Positions 1 through 6,068 of a stretch of DNA of 19,381 nucleotides are shown here, piece by piece. Origin of the DNA: UBA7672 sp035995285 (GTDB lineage Bacteria; Pseudomonadota; Alphaproteobacteria; Caulobacterales; Hyphomonadaceae); NCBI GenBank assembly GCA_035995285.1, contig DASYKO010000147.1, positions 1 through 19,381 on the forward strand, in the 5' to 3' direction. How positions within the stretch are numbered: the first letter of the stretch is position 1; each line of letters begins with the position of its first letter. Below the pieces are notes generated by a model, which saw only the letters and a program-made list of their open reading frames with translations, did not search any database and was not told where the DNA came from. The position numbers and the translations under genes are program-made.

Positions 1-12
1 GTCACGAGTCGC

Positions 13-540
13 ATGTCCCAGACAGCATCCAGCAAGTCAGCATCCAGCAAGACGGCTTCCCCTAAAAAGACGTCCCGCAAGAAGGCCCGGCCGGGCTACA
101 AGCCCGGCAATTTCGAGTTCGCCGTCAGGCGCTCGCGCACCGGCCTTGGCCTCTACACGATGGGGGAGATCCCCAAAGGCGCCGTCGTCATCGAATACAT
201 CGGCAAGACGCTGACGGCCGAGGAATACGCGGCCACCAATTCGAAATACCTGTTCGAGCTTGGGCCCAAGAAGACGATCGACGGCGCGCCGCGCTGGAAC
301 ACGGCCCGCTACATCAACCATTCCTGCCGCCCCAACTGCGAGATCGACGTCCACAACCGCCGCGCCTTCATCCGCGCCAAGCGCGCAATCCAGCCCGGCG
401 AGGAACTCAGCTACAATTACGGCAAGGACTATTTCGACGAATACATCAATGGCGGCTGCCGCTGCCTCAAATGCCAGCCCGAGGGTGGCCCGCCGGGCGT
501 CAAGAGCACGATCCAGGTGAAGGCGAAGAAAGCGCAGTAG
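13..540 (+). CDS. SET-domain protein (putative lysine methyltransferase)
   Basis: A 175-residue protein with a compact SET domain and almost nothing else. SET landmarks are visible: an RTGLGLYT segment (42-49), the NHSCRPN motif (102-108) that contributes to the S-adenosylmethionine pocket, and ELSYNYG (131-137) with the usual catalytic-tyrosine region. A post-SET-like cysteine cluster follows (C149, C151, C154). The first ~30 residues are rich in Ser, Lys and Ala and look disordered and nucleic-acid binding. A 14-bp unit is duplicated in tandem within this part (23-36 and 38-51). Bacterial SET proteins of this size are known as lysine methyltransferase homologues, but the substrate cannot be read from sequence. 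The ATG lies 12 bases from the window edge, so a more upstream start cannot be excluded. The gene converges with the hydrolase, with only 30 bp between the stops. Confidence 0.88.
   Translation: MSQTASSKSASSKTASPKKTSRKKARPGYKPGNFEFAVRRSRTGLGLYTMGEIPKGAVVIEYIGKTLTAEEYAATNSKYLFELGPKKTIDGAPRWNTARYINHSCRPNCEIDVHNRRAFIRAKRAIQPGEELSYNYGKDYFDEYINGGCRCLKCQPEGGPPGVKSTIQVKAKKAQ
23..51 (+). repeat. 14-bp tandem duplication inside the SET gene
   Basis: The unit cagcatccagcaag occurs at 23-36 and 38-51, separated by one base. The 15-bp period keeps frame and duplicates five residues of the Ser/Lys-rich tail. It suggests recent slippage in a region under weak length constraint. Confidence 0.8.
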
Positions 541-570
541 GTCCGCTCCCGGTCCGCGGGGAGAGGGGCG

Positions 571-1506
571 TCACGGTCTTCTCGTCAGCCCGCCCAGGAA
601 CTCCGCCACTGCCGCTGCCGACTCCCGGGCCACATCCTTGTGCGGCAGGTGGCCGGCCGCAGGAAACGTCACGACCTTCGCACCTGGAATCGCCGCAGCG
701 AACTTCCCCGCATCCGCCGGCGCGATCACATTATCTTTCCCGCCCCACAGGATCAGCGTCGGCGCAGTGATGCCAGCAACCCGCCCGGCTGTCGCATTGG
801 CGTCCTCGCCGCGCTTGAGGAACAGCGACAGCAGTATCCGCCGATGCCCCGGCGCCCGCGCCAGATCCGCGTCGCGCCCGGCCGCCCCGGTCGCTGAACC
901 CAGCACCAGCTTCGGATCGAGCGATGCGATCACGCCTCCCACTGGCGATGTCGCAACCATCCCATAGAGCGCCGACTTGACCCCGCCCCGCGGCGCCCGC
1001 CATCCCGCAGCATCGACCAGCACCAGCGCATCGAGCCGCTCGGGGTGCTGCCGCGCATAGAGCCACGCCACATTGCCGCCCATCGAACTGCCGCCGAGCG
1101 CAAAGCGCGAGATGCCCGCCGCCTGCACAAACTCTTCGACCACCTCCACGAACCCAGGGATCGACGCCTCATAACCCTCCGGCGCGCGGGTAAGCCCGTG
1201 CCCCGGCAGGTCGATACTCACAATGCGATACTGAGCCCCAAGCTCGCCAACCCATCCCGACCACACGTCGAGATCCCCGCCGATCCCGTGCAGCAGCAGG
1301 ATGGTCTCACCATCCGCCTTGCCCTCGATGCGATAGTGAACGCGAACGCCGCTCTTCAGCTCGACAAAGGCATCGGCGGGATGGGCGTAGGTCTTTTCCA
1401 GAGTGGCGTACGGAATGTCATCCCGGCGCAGCACCAGCCACGCCACGAACAGCGCAACGGCGGCAGCCGCAACAACGCCCAACACAATTCGGATGAAGCG
1501 CTTCAT
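571..1506 (-). CDS. membrane-anchored alpha/beta-hydrolase
   Basis: A 311-residue alpha/beta-hydrolase fold protein. The ATG at 1506 is preferred over one 39 bases upstream because it puts a clean signal-anchor at the N-terminus (MKRFIRIVLG followed by an Ala/Val-rich helix, residues 5-26). The LLLHGIGG stretch (70-77) forms the oxyanion region. GSSMG (139-143) is the nucleophile elbow with Ser141, Asp258 (GGKDNV) is the likely acid and His286 (AGHLPH) the catalytic base, so the triad looks complete. The family includes esterases, epoxide hydrolases and C-C hydrolases, and the exact substrate cannot be inferred. The protein is probably tethered to the inner membrane with the enzyme domain in the periplasm. 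The gene is monocistronic. One copy of a palindromic repeat lies directly upstream (1552-1654), in the region where its promoter would be expected. Confidence 0.88.
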   Translation of the reverse strand: MKRFIRIVLGVVAAAAVALFVAWLVLRRDDIPYATLEKTYAHPADAFVELKSGVRVHYRIEGKADGETILLLHGIGGDLDVWSGWVGELGAQYRIVSIDLPGHGLTRAPEGYEASIPGFVEVVEEFVQAAGISRFALGGSSMGGNVAWLYARQHPERLDALVLVDAAGWRAPRGGVKSALYGMVATSPVGGVIASLDPKLVLGSATGAAGRDADLARAPGHRRILLSLFLKRGEDANATAGRVAGITAPTLILWGGKDNVIAPADAGKFAAAIPGAKVVTFPAAGHLPHKDVARESAAAVAEFLGGLTRRP

Positions 1507-1551
1507 GGGCCGCCCCCACGATCGAGCAAGACGGCAGAGCCGCACGCTGAT

Positions 1552-1654
1552 CCCTTAGTGCCTTTGTGAGCCCTTAGTGCCTTCGTGTTGGAATCTCTGG
1601 CTCGGCAGGAAAAGCCTCAACACAAAGACACGAAGGTCACACGAAGACACGAAG
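1552..1654 (-). repeat. dispersed palindromic repeat, copy A
   Basis: A ~100-bp imperfect palindrome built from variants of ACACGAAG and its complement, around a non-palindromic centre of about 25 bp (1590-1615). Its reverse complement matches 4756-4858 over the full length without gaps, with about a dozen mismatches by hand alignment. Read as protein, such elements give spurious peptides such as KDTKVTRRHE, which appear at the ends of mis-called ORFs. The copy fills the gap between the hydrolase start and the stop of the next gene. It resembles REP/BIME-like intergenic elements. The strand given is arbitrary and opposite to copy B. Confidence 0.85.
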
Positions 1655-1675
1655 ATGGCAGCGCCAAGGGAGAGG

Positions 1676-2746
1676 CTACAGTCCGCCGCCCGAGATCGAG
1701 AATTTCCGCCGTGTGCCGAGCAGCTTCTGCGCCTCGCCGATCGCCTGCGCGGCAGACTCCGCCAGCTTGAACCGCGGCTCTGATCTCAGCGCCTCAAGCG
1801 CTTCCGACAGATAGCTCATCCCCTCGCGCAGCATCACCGGGTCGAACCGCTTCTCCGCCTTCAGCCGCAGCGCGCGCCCAAGCGTGATGTTCGCCGCAAT
1901 CCACCGGTCTGGCGCAGCGGACCTGTTGATCTCCGCCAGCGTCGAGCGCGCAGTCTCCACCGAGCGGTCGATCCAGCTATCGTCTCCGGCAAACGCCATC
2001 TGCAGCGCGCCGGCGGATGCATCATCCACCATCTCGGCGAGCAGCTTGGGATCCGCCTTCGGCCGGTACGACAGAATCTCGTTCAGCGAGTTTACCACCG
2101 GCTCAAGCCGCTCGGCGCGGAAATCCTGCGGGCGCCCAAGGGCAGGGCGGAACATCTTCGCCGAGGCATAGGCCATCGCGCGGCACAGCGGCTCGCCCCA
2201 CGTCGCCCGGTCCTTCGGCAGCTCCAGCGTCCATGGCGGCCGCTGCTGTTCGAACGTGTTCACCGGCCGCGCCAGAATCCGCGCCACGCCGCCCTTCGCT
2301 CCACGCGGCGTCTCCGCCCAGAGGATAAGGTCAGCGTCCGTCCGCTTCATCAACTTGATCGCGGCATCGTCGCCATGCAGCCCGCCCGGATAGTGCGCGA
2401 TGCGGAACGGCCCGCCGAACATGTAATCCTTCAGGTGGTTCTCGAGAGCTTTCCGGAGATAACCCGACACCGCCCTCTGGCGCCCGCCATTGCCCTTCAC
2501 GAGCAGGATGCGCGCGCCCACTTCCGTGTCGCGCTTCACTTTTGCTGCAAGGGATGCGCGCCGCCACACCGACAGCAGTTTGAACACGCTCGCCAGGATC
2601 AGGGCCGCCACCGAAAAGCCGATGCCGAGCGCGAGCAGGATGCCGACGCCGGCCACCAGCGGCGAGCCGTTAAGCATCGCCTCGAACTGGGTCCACGCGC
2701 TGTTCAGCCAGCCCCGTGCAGACTCAAGAAGGGTCGAGAAATCCAT
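1676..2746 (-). CDS. single-pass membrane protein with TPR-like C-terminal half, unknown function
   Basis: A 356-residue protein without a recognisable enzyme motif. Residues 1-30 are amphipathic, and a long hydrophobic segment (about 31-60) is followed by WRRASLAAKVKR, a positive flank suggesting that the bulk is cytoplasmic. Residues 78-155 form a compact alpha/beta-looking domain beginning GARILLVKGNGG and containing DADLILWAET. This loosely resembles the TolB-N-like domain that precedes TPR arrays in some alphaproteobacterial cyclase-like proteins. The C-terminal part is helical and TPR-like (around RWIAANITLGRALRLKAEKR and a following SYLSEALEAL helix). It may be a scaffold, but the partner is unknown. 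The ATG at 2746 starts just before the membrane helix. The domain suggestion is from memory of family appearance and is tentative. Confidence 0.75.
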   Translation of the reverse strand: MDFSTLLESARGWLNSAWTQFEAMLNGSPLVAGVGILLALGIGFSVAALILASVFKLLSVWRRASLAAKVKRDTEVGARILLVKGNGGRQRAVSGYLRKALENHLKDYMFGGPFRIAHYPGGLHGDDAAIKLMKRTDADLILWAETPRGAKGGVARILARPVNTFEQQRPPWTLELPKDRATWGEPLCRAMAYASAKMFRPALGRPQDFRAERLEPVVNSLNEILSYRPKADPKLLAEMVDDASAGALQMAFAGDDSWIDRSVETARSTLAEINRSAAPDRWIAANITLGRALRLKAEKRFDPVMLREGMSYLSEALEALRSEPRFKLAESAAQAIGEAQKLLGTRRKFSISGGGL

Positions 2747-2940
2747 TCCGAACTGGTCCCGCCACCAGGAGCCCCGGTTACCCCGGTGTCTTCCCAGCCA
2801 ATGCTAAGTGTTGGTTCTACGCGGGATTGCAAATTTCACGCAACGGTCCCAGGCGCCGCGCCTGCGTGCCGAAAGCGTGATTCTACAGAGGTTACCGCCT
2901 TGAAAGGGCTCGAAACCGCTTCCGGGGGCTGAACCGGTCC

Positions 2941-3399
2941 CTACTCGGTCCGAAGCGGGGACTCGCAGCGGCACCCATCCGGGGCCGATCTGAGGCTCCG
3001 GCACCAGACCGGCACGGTCTCGACTTTGCCCTTGAGATTGGCCGCCCTGAGCTTGATGACCCAGGTTCCGCCTGTTGCAGATTCGCCACCGATCAGCGTC
3101 TGGTCGGCCACGTCCTTCATCCGGCCCAGCGTTTCGCCCGCCATCCGCTCGAACACAGCCCGCTTCGCCCCGCCGGCATATTCGCGCCACGGCACGGGCC
3201 GGAAATCCTCAACCTGCGCCCTTGAGGCATCGGGGGTTTTGGCGAGGACGCTCTCCCGGCAGGCCGCCTCGACGCCGCTGACCTTGGGCGCCGGGACAGC
3301 GGCCTCCGCCTGCTTCCCGCAGGCCGAAAGCCCCATCGTCACCGCCGCCAGAGCCGCAAATCCGCAAAACGCCCCAAACCTTGCCGTGAAAGTCCGCAT
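2941..3399 (-). CDS. small putative lipoprotein, unknown function
   Basis: A 152-residue secreted protein with a standard lipoprotein signal: MRTFTARF, a hydrophobic stretch, then LSAC with the lipidated Cys at position 27. The ATG at 3399 is chosen because GGAGG lies five bases upstream; an ATG four codons earlier lacks such a site. The mature part contains four further cysteines (AACRES, VWCRS and DGCRCES), so one or two disulphides are possible in the periplasm. No family was recognised. The gene stands alone on the minus strand, downstream of tRNA-Arg. Two direct 11-bp repeats (3429-3453) lie just upstream of the start region. Confidence 0.7.
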   Translation of the reverse strand: MRTFTARFGAFCGFAALAAVTMGLSACGKQAEAAVPAPKVSGVEAACRESVLAKTPDASRAQVEDFRPVPWREYAGGAKRAVFERMAGETLGRMKDVADQTLIGGESATGGTWVIKLRAANLKGKVETVPVWCRSLRSAPDGCRCESPLRTE

Positions 3400-3428
3400 G
3401 CCAGCCTCCATCGGGGGGACCCGAGAGG

Positions 3429-3453
3429 CTTAACAATCCAGCCTTAACAATCC
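3429..3453 (-). repeat. two direct 11-bp repeats upstream of the lipoprotein gene
   Basis: cttaacaatcc occurs at 3429-3439 and again at 3443-3453, a 14-bp period. On the gene's strand this is GGATTGTTAAG twice, with the nearer copy about 30 bp upstream of the ATG at 3399. Position and spacing suit a regulator site or promoter elements, but chance slippage is equally possible. Confidence 0.5.
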
Positions 3454-3518
3454 GGCAAACGCGGCCAGCAAAACCCGACCGGCAGGCCTACAATGGGCAG
3501 GCCCCCGACTGGCTGGCA

Positions 3519-3595
3519 TGGCGACCCCGGCAGGATTCGAACCTGCGACCCCCGGTTTAGGAAACCGGTGCTCTATCCTGCTGAGCTACGGAGTC
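3519..3595 (-). tRNA. tRNA-Arg (anticodon CCU)
   Basis: A 77-nt cloverleaf on the minus strand. The acceptor arm GACTCCG pairs with CGGGGTC (one G-T pair), followed by discriminator G and an encoded CCA. The D-arm contains TAGCTCAGCAGGATAGAGCA. The anticodon stem CCGGT/ACCGG encloses the loop TTCCTAA, giving anticodon CCT, which reads the rare Arg codon AGG. The T-arm carries GGTTCGAATCC. All canonical positions are present, so it should be functional. It sits between the small lipoprotein gene and a large inverted repeat. Confidence 0.96.
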
Positions 3596-3674
3596 TCACG
3601 CAAAAAACCCTCTACCTTCCCCCGCGGCCGGGGTCGAGGGTTTCAGCCAGAACCGGTGAAACCCACAACCGGCA

Positions 3675-3907
3675 GGGCAAGGTGCGGCCCCCCCACCTGA
3701 CCCCTTGCAGGAGGGAGGGACCCTGAGGCTTTCAGCTTACAAGCGGTCTGACACTGGTGGCTGCAACTACGATCGCAGTTCAATGTCGAACTCGCGCAAC
3801 GCGGTCCCTCCCTCCTGCAAGGGTGAGGAGCGGTCCGCGCAGCGGACGAATGGGTCCGGGGGACCCATTCGAGCGACGAACGACAGGTGGGGGTCCGCAC
3901 CTTGCCC
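3675..3907. repeat. large two-tier inverted repeat with extra internal hairpins
   Basis: The outer arms are 3675-3699 and 3884-3907 (GGGCAAGGTGCGG... against its complement, differing by one inserted C and one substitution). The inner arms are 3701-3722 and 3803-3823 (TTGCAGGAGGGAGGGACC against its complement). The left arms touch, but the right arms are split by 60 bp that hold two perfect hairpins of their own: GTCCGC-GCA-GCGGAC and GAATGGGTCC-GGG-GGACCCATTC. The 80-bp centre (3723-3802) is A/T-richer. No coding capacity is convincing. It could be a fold-back mobile or REP-like element, or a structured transcript. It fills most of the gap between the tRNA and the thermonuclease gene. Confidence 0.8.
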
Positions 3908-3940
3908 CGTCGTCCGCTCGCAGTTCCGTTCTCGCTTCCG

Positions 3941-3973
3941 AACCTCTAGTCTCCCCTGAAAGGGGAAGAGGTT
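3941..3973 (+). promoter_or_regulatory. stem-loop covering the ribosome-binding site and TTG start
   Basis: AACCTCT (3941-3947) pairs with AGAGGTT (3967-3973), and CCCCT (3953-3957) pairs with AGGGG (3961-3965) around a GAA loop, leaving a 5/1 internal bulge. The right arm includes the purine-rich AGGGGAAGAGG that would serve as Shine-Dalgarno and the first two bases of the TTG start at 3972. If formed, it would mask initiation. Confidence 0.55.
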
Positions 3974-4730
3974 GGGACTCGAACTCACACGCCGCACAGC
4001 ACTCATCGGCGCAGCCGCGGCCCTCTCCGCCTGCAGCCCGCAACCCGATCTCTCGCCCGGCGAACATGGCCGCATCGCCCGCATCACCGACGGCGACGTC
4101 CTTGGCCTCGACACCGGCCTCAAGGTGCGCCTCGCCGAAATCGAAGCGCCCGCCCCCGGCTATGACGGCCGCGAGGACCAGCCCTTCGCGCGCGAAGCCC
4201 GAGCGCAACTCGTCGCGACCGCCATGGGCCGCAGCGCCAGCCTCTTCTATGGCGGACTCCAACGTGATTCATACGGCCGCGCCATCGCCCACGTGATCGC
4301 CAGCGACGAGACCGGCGCCGATGTCTGGCTCAACGGCTATCTCGCGCGCCAGGGCGCAGCCCGCATCCGCACCTATCCCGACAACGCCCGCCGCGCCCGA
4401 AAACTCCTCGCCTTCGAAGCCGAAGCCCGCGCCGCCAAACGCGGCCTCTGGTCCCTCGACCACTGGCGCATCCGCCGTCTGGACGATCTCGTCTCACCGC
4501 CCAACTTCCTCATCCTCGAAGCCCAGTGCCTCGCCGCAGAAGAGCAGGGCGCCGAAACTCTCGCCCACATCACCCCGACGGGCGCGCGCCTCTCCGGCCT
4601 CGCCAAACTCGGCCATCCCGATATCGCACTCCGCACCGGCGCAACCCTCAGCCTCCGCGGCCGCCTCGACACCCGCGAAGCAGAACCCAAACTTCGCCTG
4701 ACTCACTGGGCGCAGATCGAAGTGGTGTGA
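3972..4730 (+). CDS. thermonuclease (SNase-like) family lipoprotein
   Basis: A 252-residue protein starting at TTG, with a purine-rich AGGGGAAGAGG immediately before it. The N-terminus has RR then a hydrophobic helix and LSAC, a lipobox with Cys21, so it is probably an envelope lipoprotein. Residues 33-163 match the staphylococcal nuclease fold: ITDGDVLGL (Ca2+ site, D40/D42), KVRLAEIEAP (R53 equivalent to SNase R35) and SYGRAIAHV (R103 equivalent to R87). The position of the catalytic base Glu43 is Ala61, and Asp40 is Glu58, so activity may be reduced, altered or lost. The C-terminal ~85 residues form an extra domain without a name I recognise. The gene is alone on the plus strand between two repeat elements. 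Confidence 0.85.
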   Translation: MGLELTRRTALIGAAAALSACSPQPDLSPGEHGRIARITDGDVLGLDTGLKVRLAEIEAPAPGYDGREDQPFAREARAQLVATAMGRSASLFYGGLQRDSYGRAIAHVIASDETGADVWLNGYLARQGAARIRTYPDNARRARKLLAFEAEARAAKRGLWSLDHWRIRRLDDLVSPPNFLILEAQCLAAEEQGAETLAHITPTGARLSGLAKLGHPDIALRTGATLSLRGRLDTREAEPKLRLTHWAQIEVV

Positions 4731-4755
4731 GCGTGGTCTCACATCCCGCGCCGGC

Positions 4756-4858
4756 CCCTTAGTGTCTTCGTGTGACCTTCGTGTCTTTGTGTTGAGGCTT
4801 TTCTTGCTGCACCAAAGATTCCAACACGAAGGCACGAAGGTCACACGAAGACACGAAG
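4756..4858 (+). repeat. dispersed palindromic repeat, copy B
   Basis: The same element as at 1552-1654 but in opposite orientation, again between genes, 25 bp after the thermonuclease stop. The two arms are TTAGTGTCTTCGTGTGACC... and its complement ending ACACGAAGACACGAAG. Between them lies the asymmetric core GAGGCTTTTCTTGCTGCACC. It is likely transcribed as part of the thermonuclease 3' end, where it would form a long hairpin. An open frame runs through it into the next gene, but that reading is spurious. Confidence 0.85.
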
Positions 4859-4960
4859 TTCGCGCCACCCGCTCCGCGCCCCTCAAGGCGAAAAATACCA
4901 TACAGATCCAGACCCGATTTTCGCCCCCTCCGCCGCGCCAACTCCCTGAACTCATTCACT

Positions 4961-4988
4961 TTGCAGAGTCGCATACTGGTGGTAAGAA
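4961..4988 (+). promoter_or_regulatory. possible promoter of the 316-aa gene
   Basis: TTGCAG (4961-4966), a 16-bp spacer and TAAGAA (4983-4988), in an A/T-richer patch about 47 bp before the ATG at 5035. The match to a sigma-70 type promoter is only moderate. A small palindrome GCGCA-TAA-TGCGC (5020-5032) lies between it and the start. Confidence 0.3.
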
Positions 4989-5034
4989 AAATAATCTCCC
5001 CGGCGCCCCCTCGGACCGGGCGCATAATGCGCGC

Positions 5035-5985
5035 ATGGTGAAACCGAACTCGATCACGCTGCTGCCCGCTACCGGCTTCCACTCGCGCTTCACGCTCGAG
5101 CCGGACGGCGCAGCCCCCAACCTGCCCAACCTCTGGCAGGCCGCAGGCCAGATGCACGAGCGCATCCTCACCCGCATCGCCACGCCTACGAGCCTCAGCC
5201 ACACCGCGCGCATGCCCTACAACGAGCGCCACGGCCTGCTCGCCTGGATCGAGCCGGTCGAACATCTCGTGCGATACTTCCTCATCGCCAGCGCGATCAC
5301 CTTCCTGCTGATGACCGTGAAGGGCCGCAAGCTCCTCCGGGACACGCCGAAGATGCCGGTCCCCCAGCCGCCCGGCTTTGGACGCGCAGCTCTCCAGCAC
5401 CGTGAAGAGCGCATCGTGATGCCCCATCCGGGCTGGCACACCATCGCCAACGCACCGCGGCCCCCGCCGGCCAAGGCAGAGCCCGCCGCGCCCGAACCCG
5501 AGCAACCCTCCATGTCGCTCGATCCGAAGACCTGGGCCTGCCCCTTCAACGTCATCCGTTGGCGCTTCCAGCAGGACGACACGCACAAGCCGCGGCCCGC
5601 CGCGTTCGACATGCTGCTGGAATCGATGCGCGACCCGCACATCCCCCTCAGGACCTCGCACGACAAACGCACGCTCCAGTCTGCGCAGGAAAGATCCGCG
5701 CAACAAAAATCGTCGCCCCGCCATTCCGGCAACCCCTGCGCGGTGAACCTCGCGCGCCGCCTCGAAGCCGTCGGCCGCGTGCTTGAAAATCCCCAGCGCC
5801 ACATCATGCGCGTCGCCCGCTACATCGCGCGCCTGCCGGCGGGGCTGCTGGACCAGGACTTCGAACTCCCGCCCAGCCGCCGCTTCTGGCAGCAGGGCCG
5901 CGAAGCCTTCACCGGCGCCGTGCGCCTCCTCTGCAGCGCCATCCGAGCGCTCAACCTCTGCGCCGCCGACCCCGAGCCCGGATAG
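5035..5985 (+). CDS. hypothetical protein, 316 aa
   Basis: The ATG at 5035 is chosen because the open frame further upstream runs through the palindromic repeat. Codon third positions are strongly G/C from 5035 onward in this frame, which supports this strand over the long antisense frame. Residues 76-95 (PVEHLVRYFLIASAITFLLM) form one hydrophobic segment. A Pro/Ala-rich linker (about 135-162) then leads to DPKTWACPFNVIRWRF and a basic helical C-terminus with LARRLEAVGRVLENPQRHI. No known domain was recognised. The protein may be a peripheral or single-pass membrane protein. No convincing Shine-Dalgarno is visible. It converges with rpoH across a shared terminator region. Confidence 0.7.
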   Translation: MVKPNSITLLPATGFHSRFTLEPDGAAPNLPNLWQAAGQMHERILTRIATPTSLSHTARMPYNERHGLLAWIEPVEHLVRYFLIASAITFLLMTVKGRKLLRDTPKMPVPQPPGFGRAALQHREERIVMPHPGWHTIANAPRPPPAKAEPAAPEPEQPSMSLDPKTWACPFNVIRWRFQQDDTHKPRPAAFDMLLESMRDPHIPLRTSHDKRTLQSAQERSAQQKSSPRHSGNPCAVNLARRLEAVGRVLENPQRHIMRVARYIARLPAGLLDQDFELPPSRRFWQQGREAFTGAVRLLCSAIRALNLCAADPEPG

Positions 5986-6002
5986 GCGCAAGCGCCCAGC
6001 TC

Positions 6003-6042
6003 AAAAACACTGCGACCTCGCTGATGCTATCAGCGAGGTCGC
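6003..6042 (-). terminator. intrinsic terminator of rpoH
   Basis: A perfect 14-bp stem, 6012-6025 with 6029-6042 (GCGACCTCGCTGAT and its complement), closes on a three-base loop. On the minus strand it is followed by GTGTTTTT. It begins 27 bases after the rpoH stop. It may also serve the convergent 316-aa gene, though that side lacks a T run. Confidence 0.88.
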
Positions 6043-6068
6043 GGCAGATTGTGCTTGAAGCTCCAGCC

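Noticed and set aside
541..570. Bidirectional terminator between the SET and hydrolase genes
   Set aside because: Only a five-base CTCCC/GGGAG pairing without a T run on either side.
4762..5034. N-terminal extension of the 316-aa gene through the palindromic repeat
   Set aside because: The encoded peptide comes from the repeat itself (HEGTKVTRRHE type), a known kind of spurious translation; the ATG at 5035 begins the coding-like part.
4759..5991. A 410-codon open frame on the minus strand opposite the 316-aa gene
   Set aside because: The plus frame has the expected G/C-rich third positions, and the minus frame runs into the palindromic repeat and has low-complexity Gly/Arg/Val composition. 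It is a shadow frame of GC-rich DNA.
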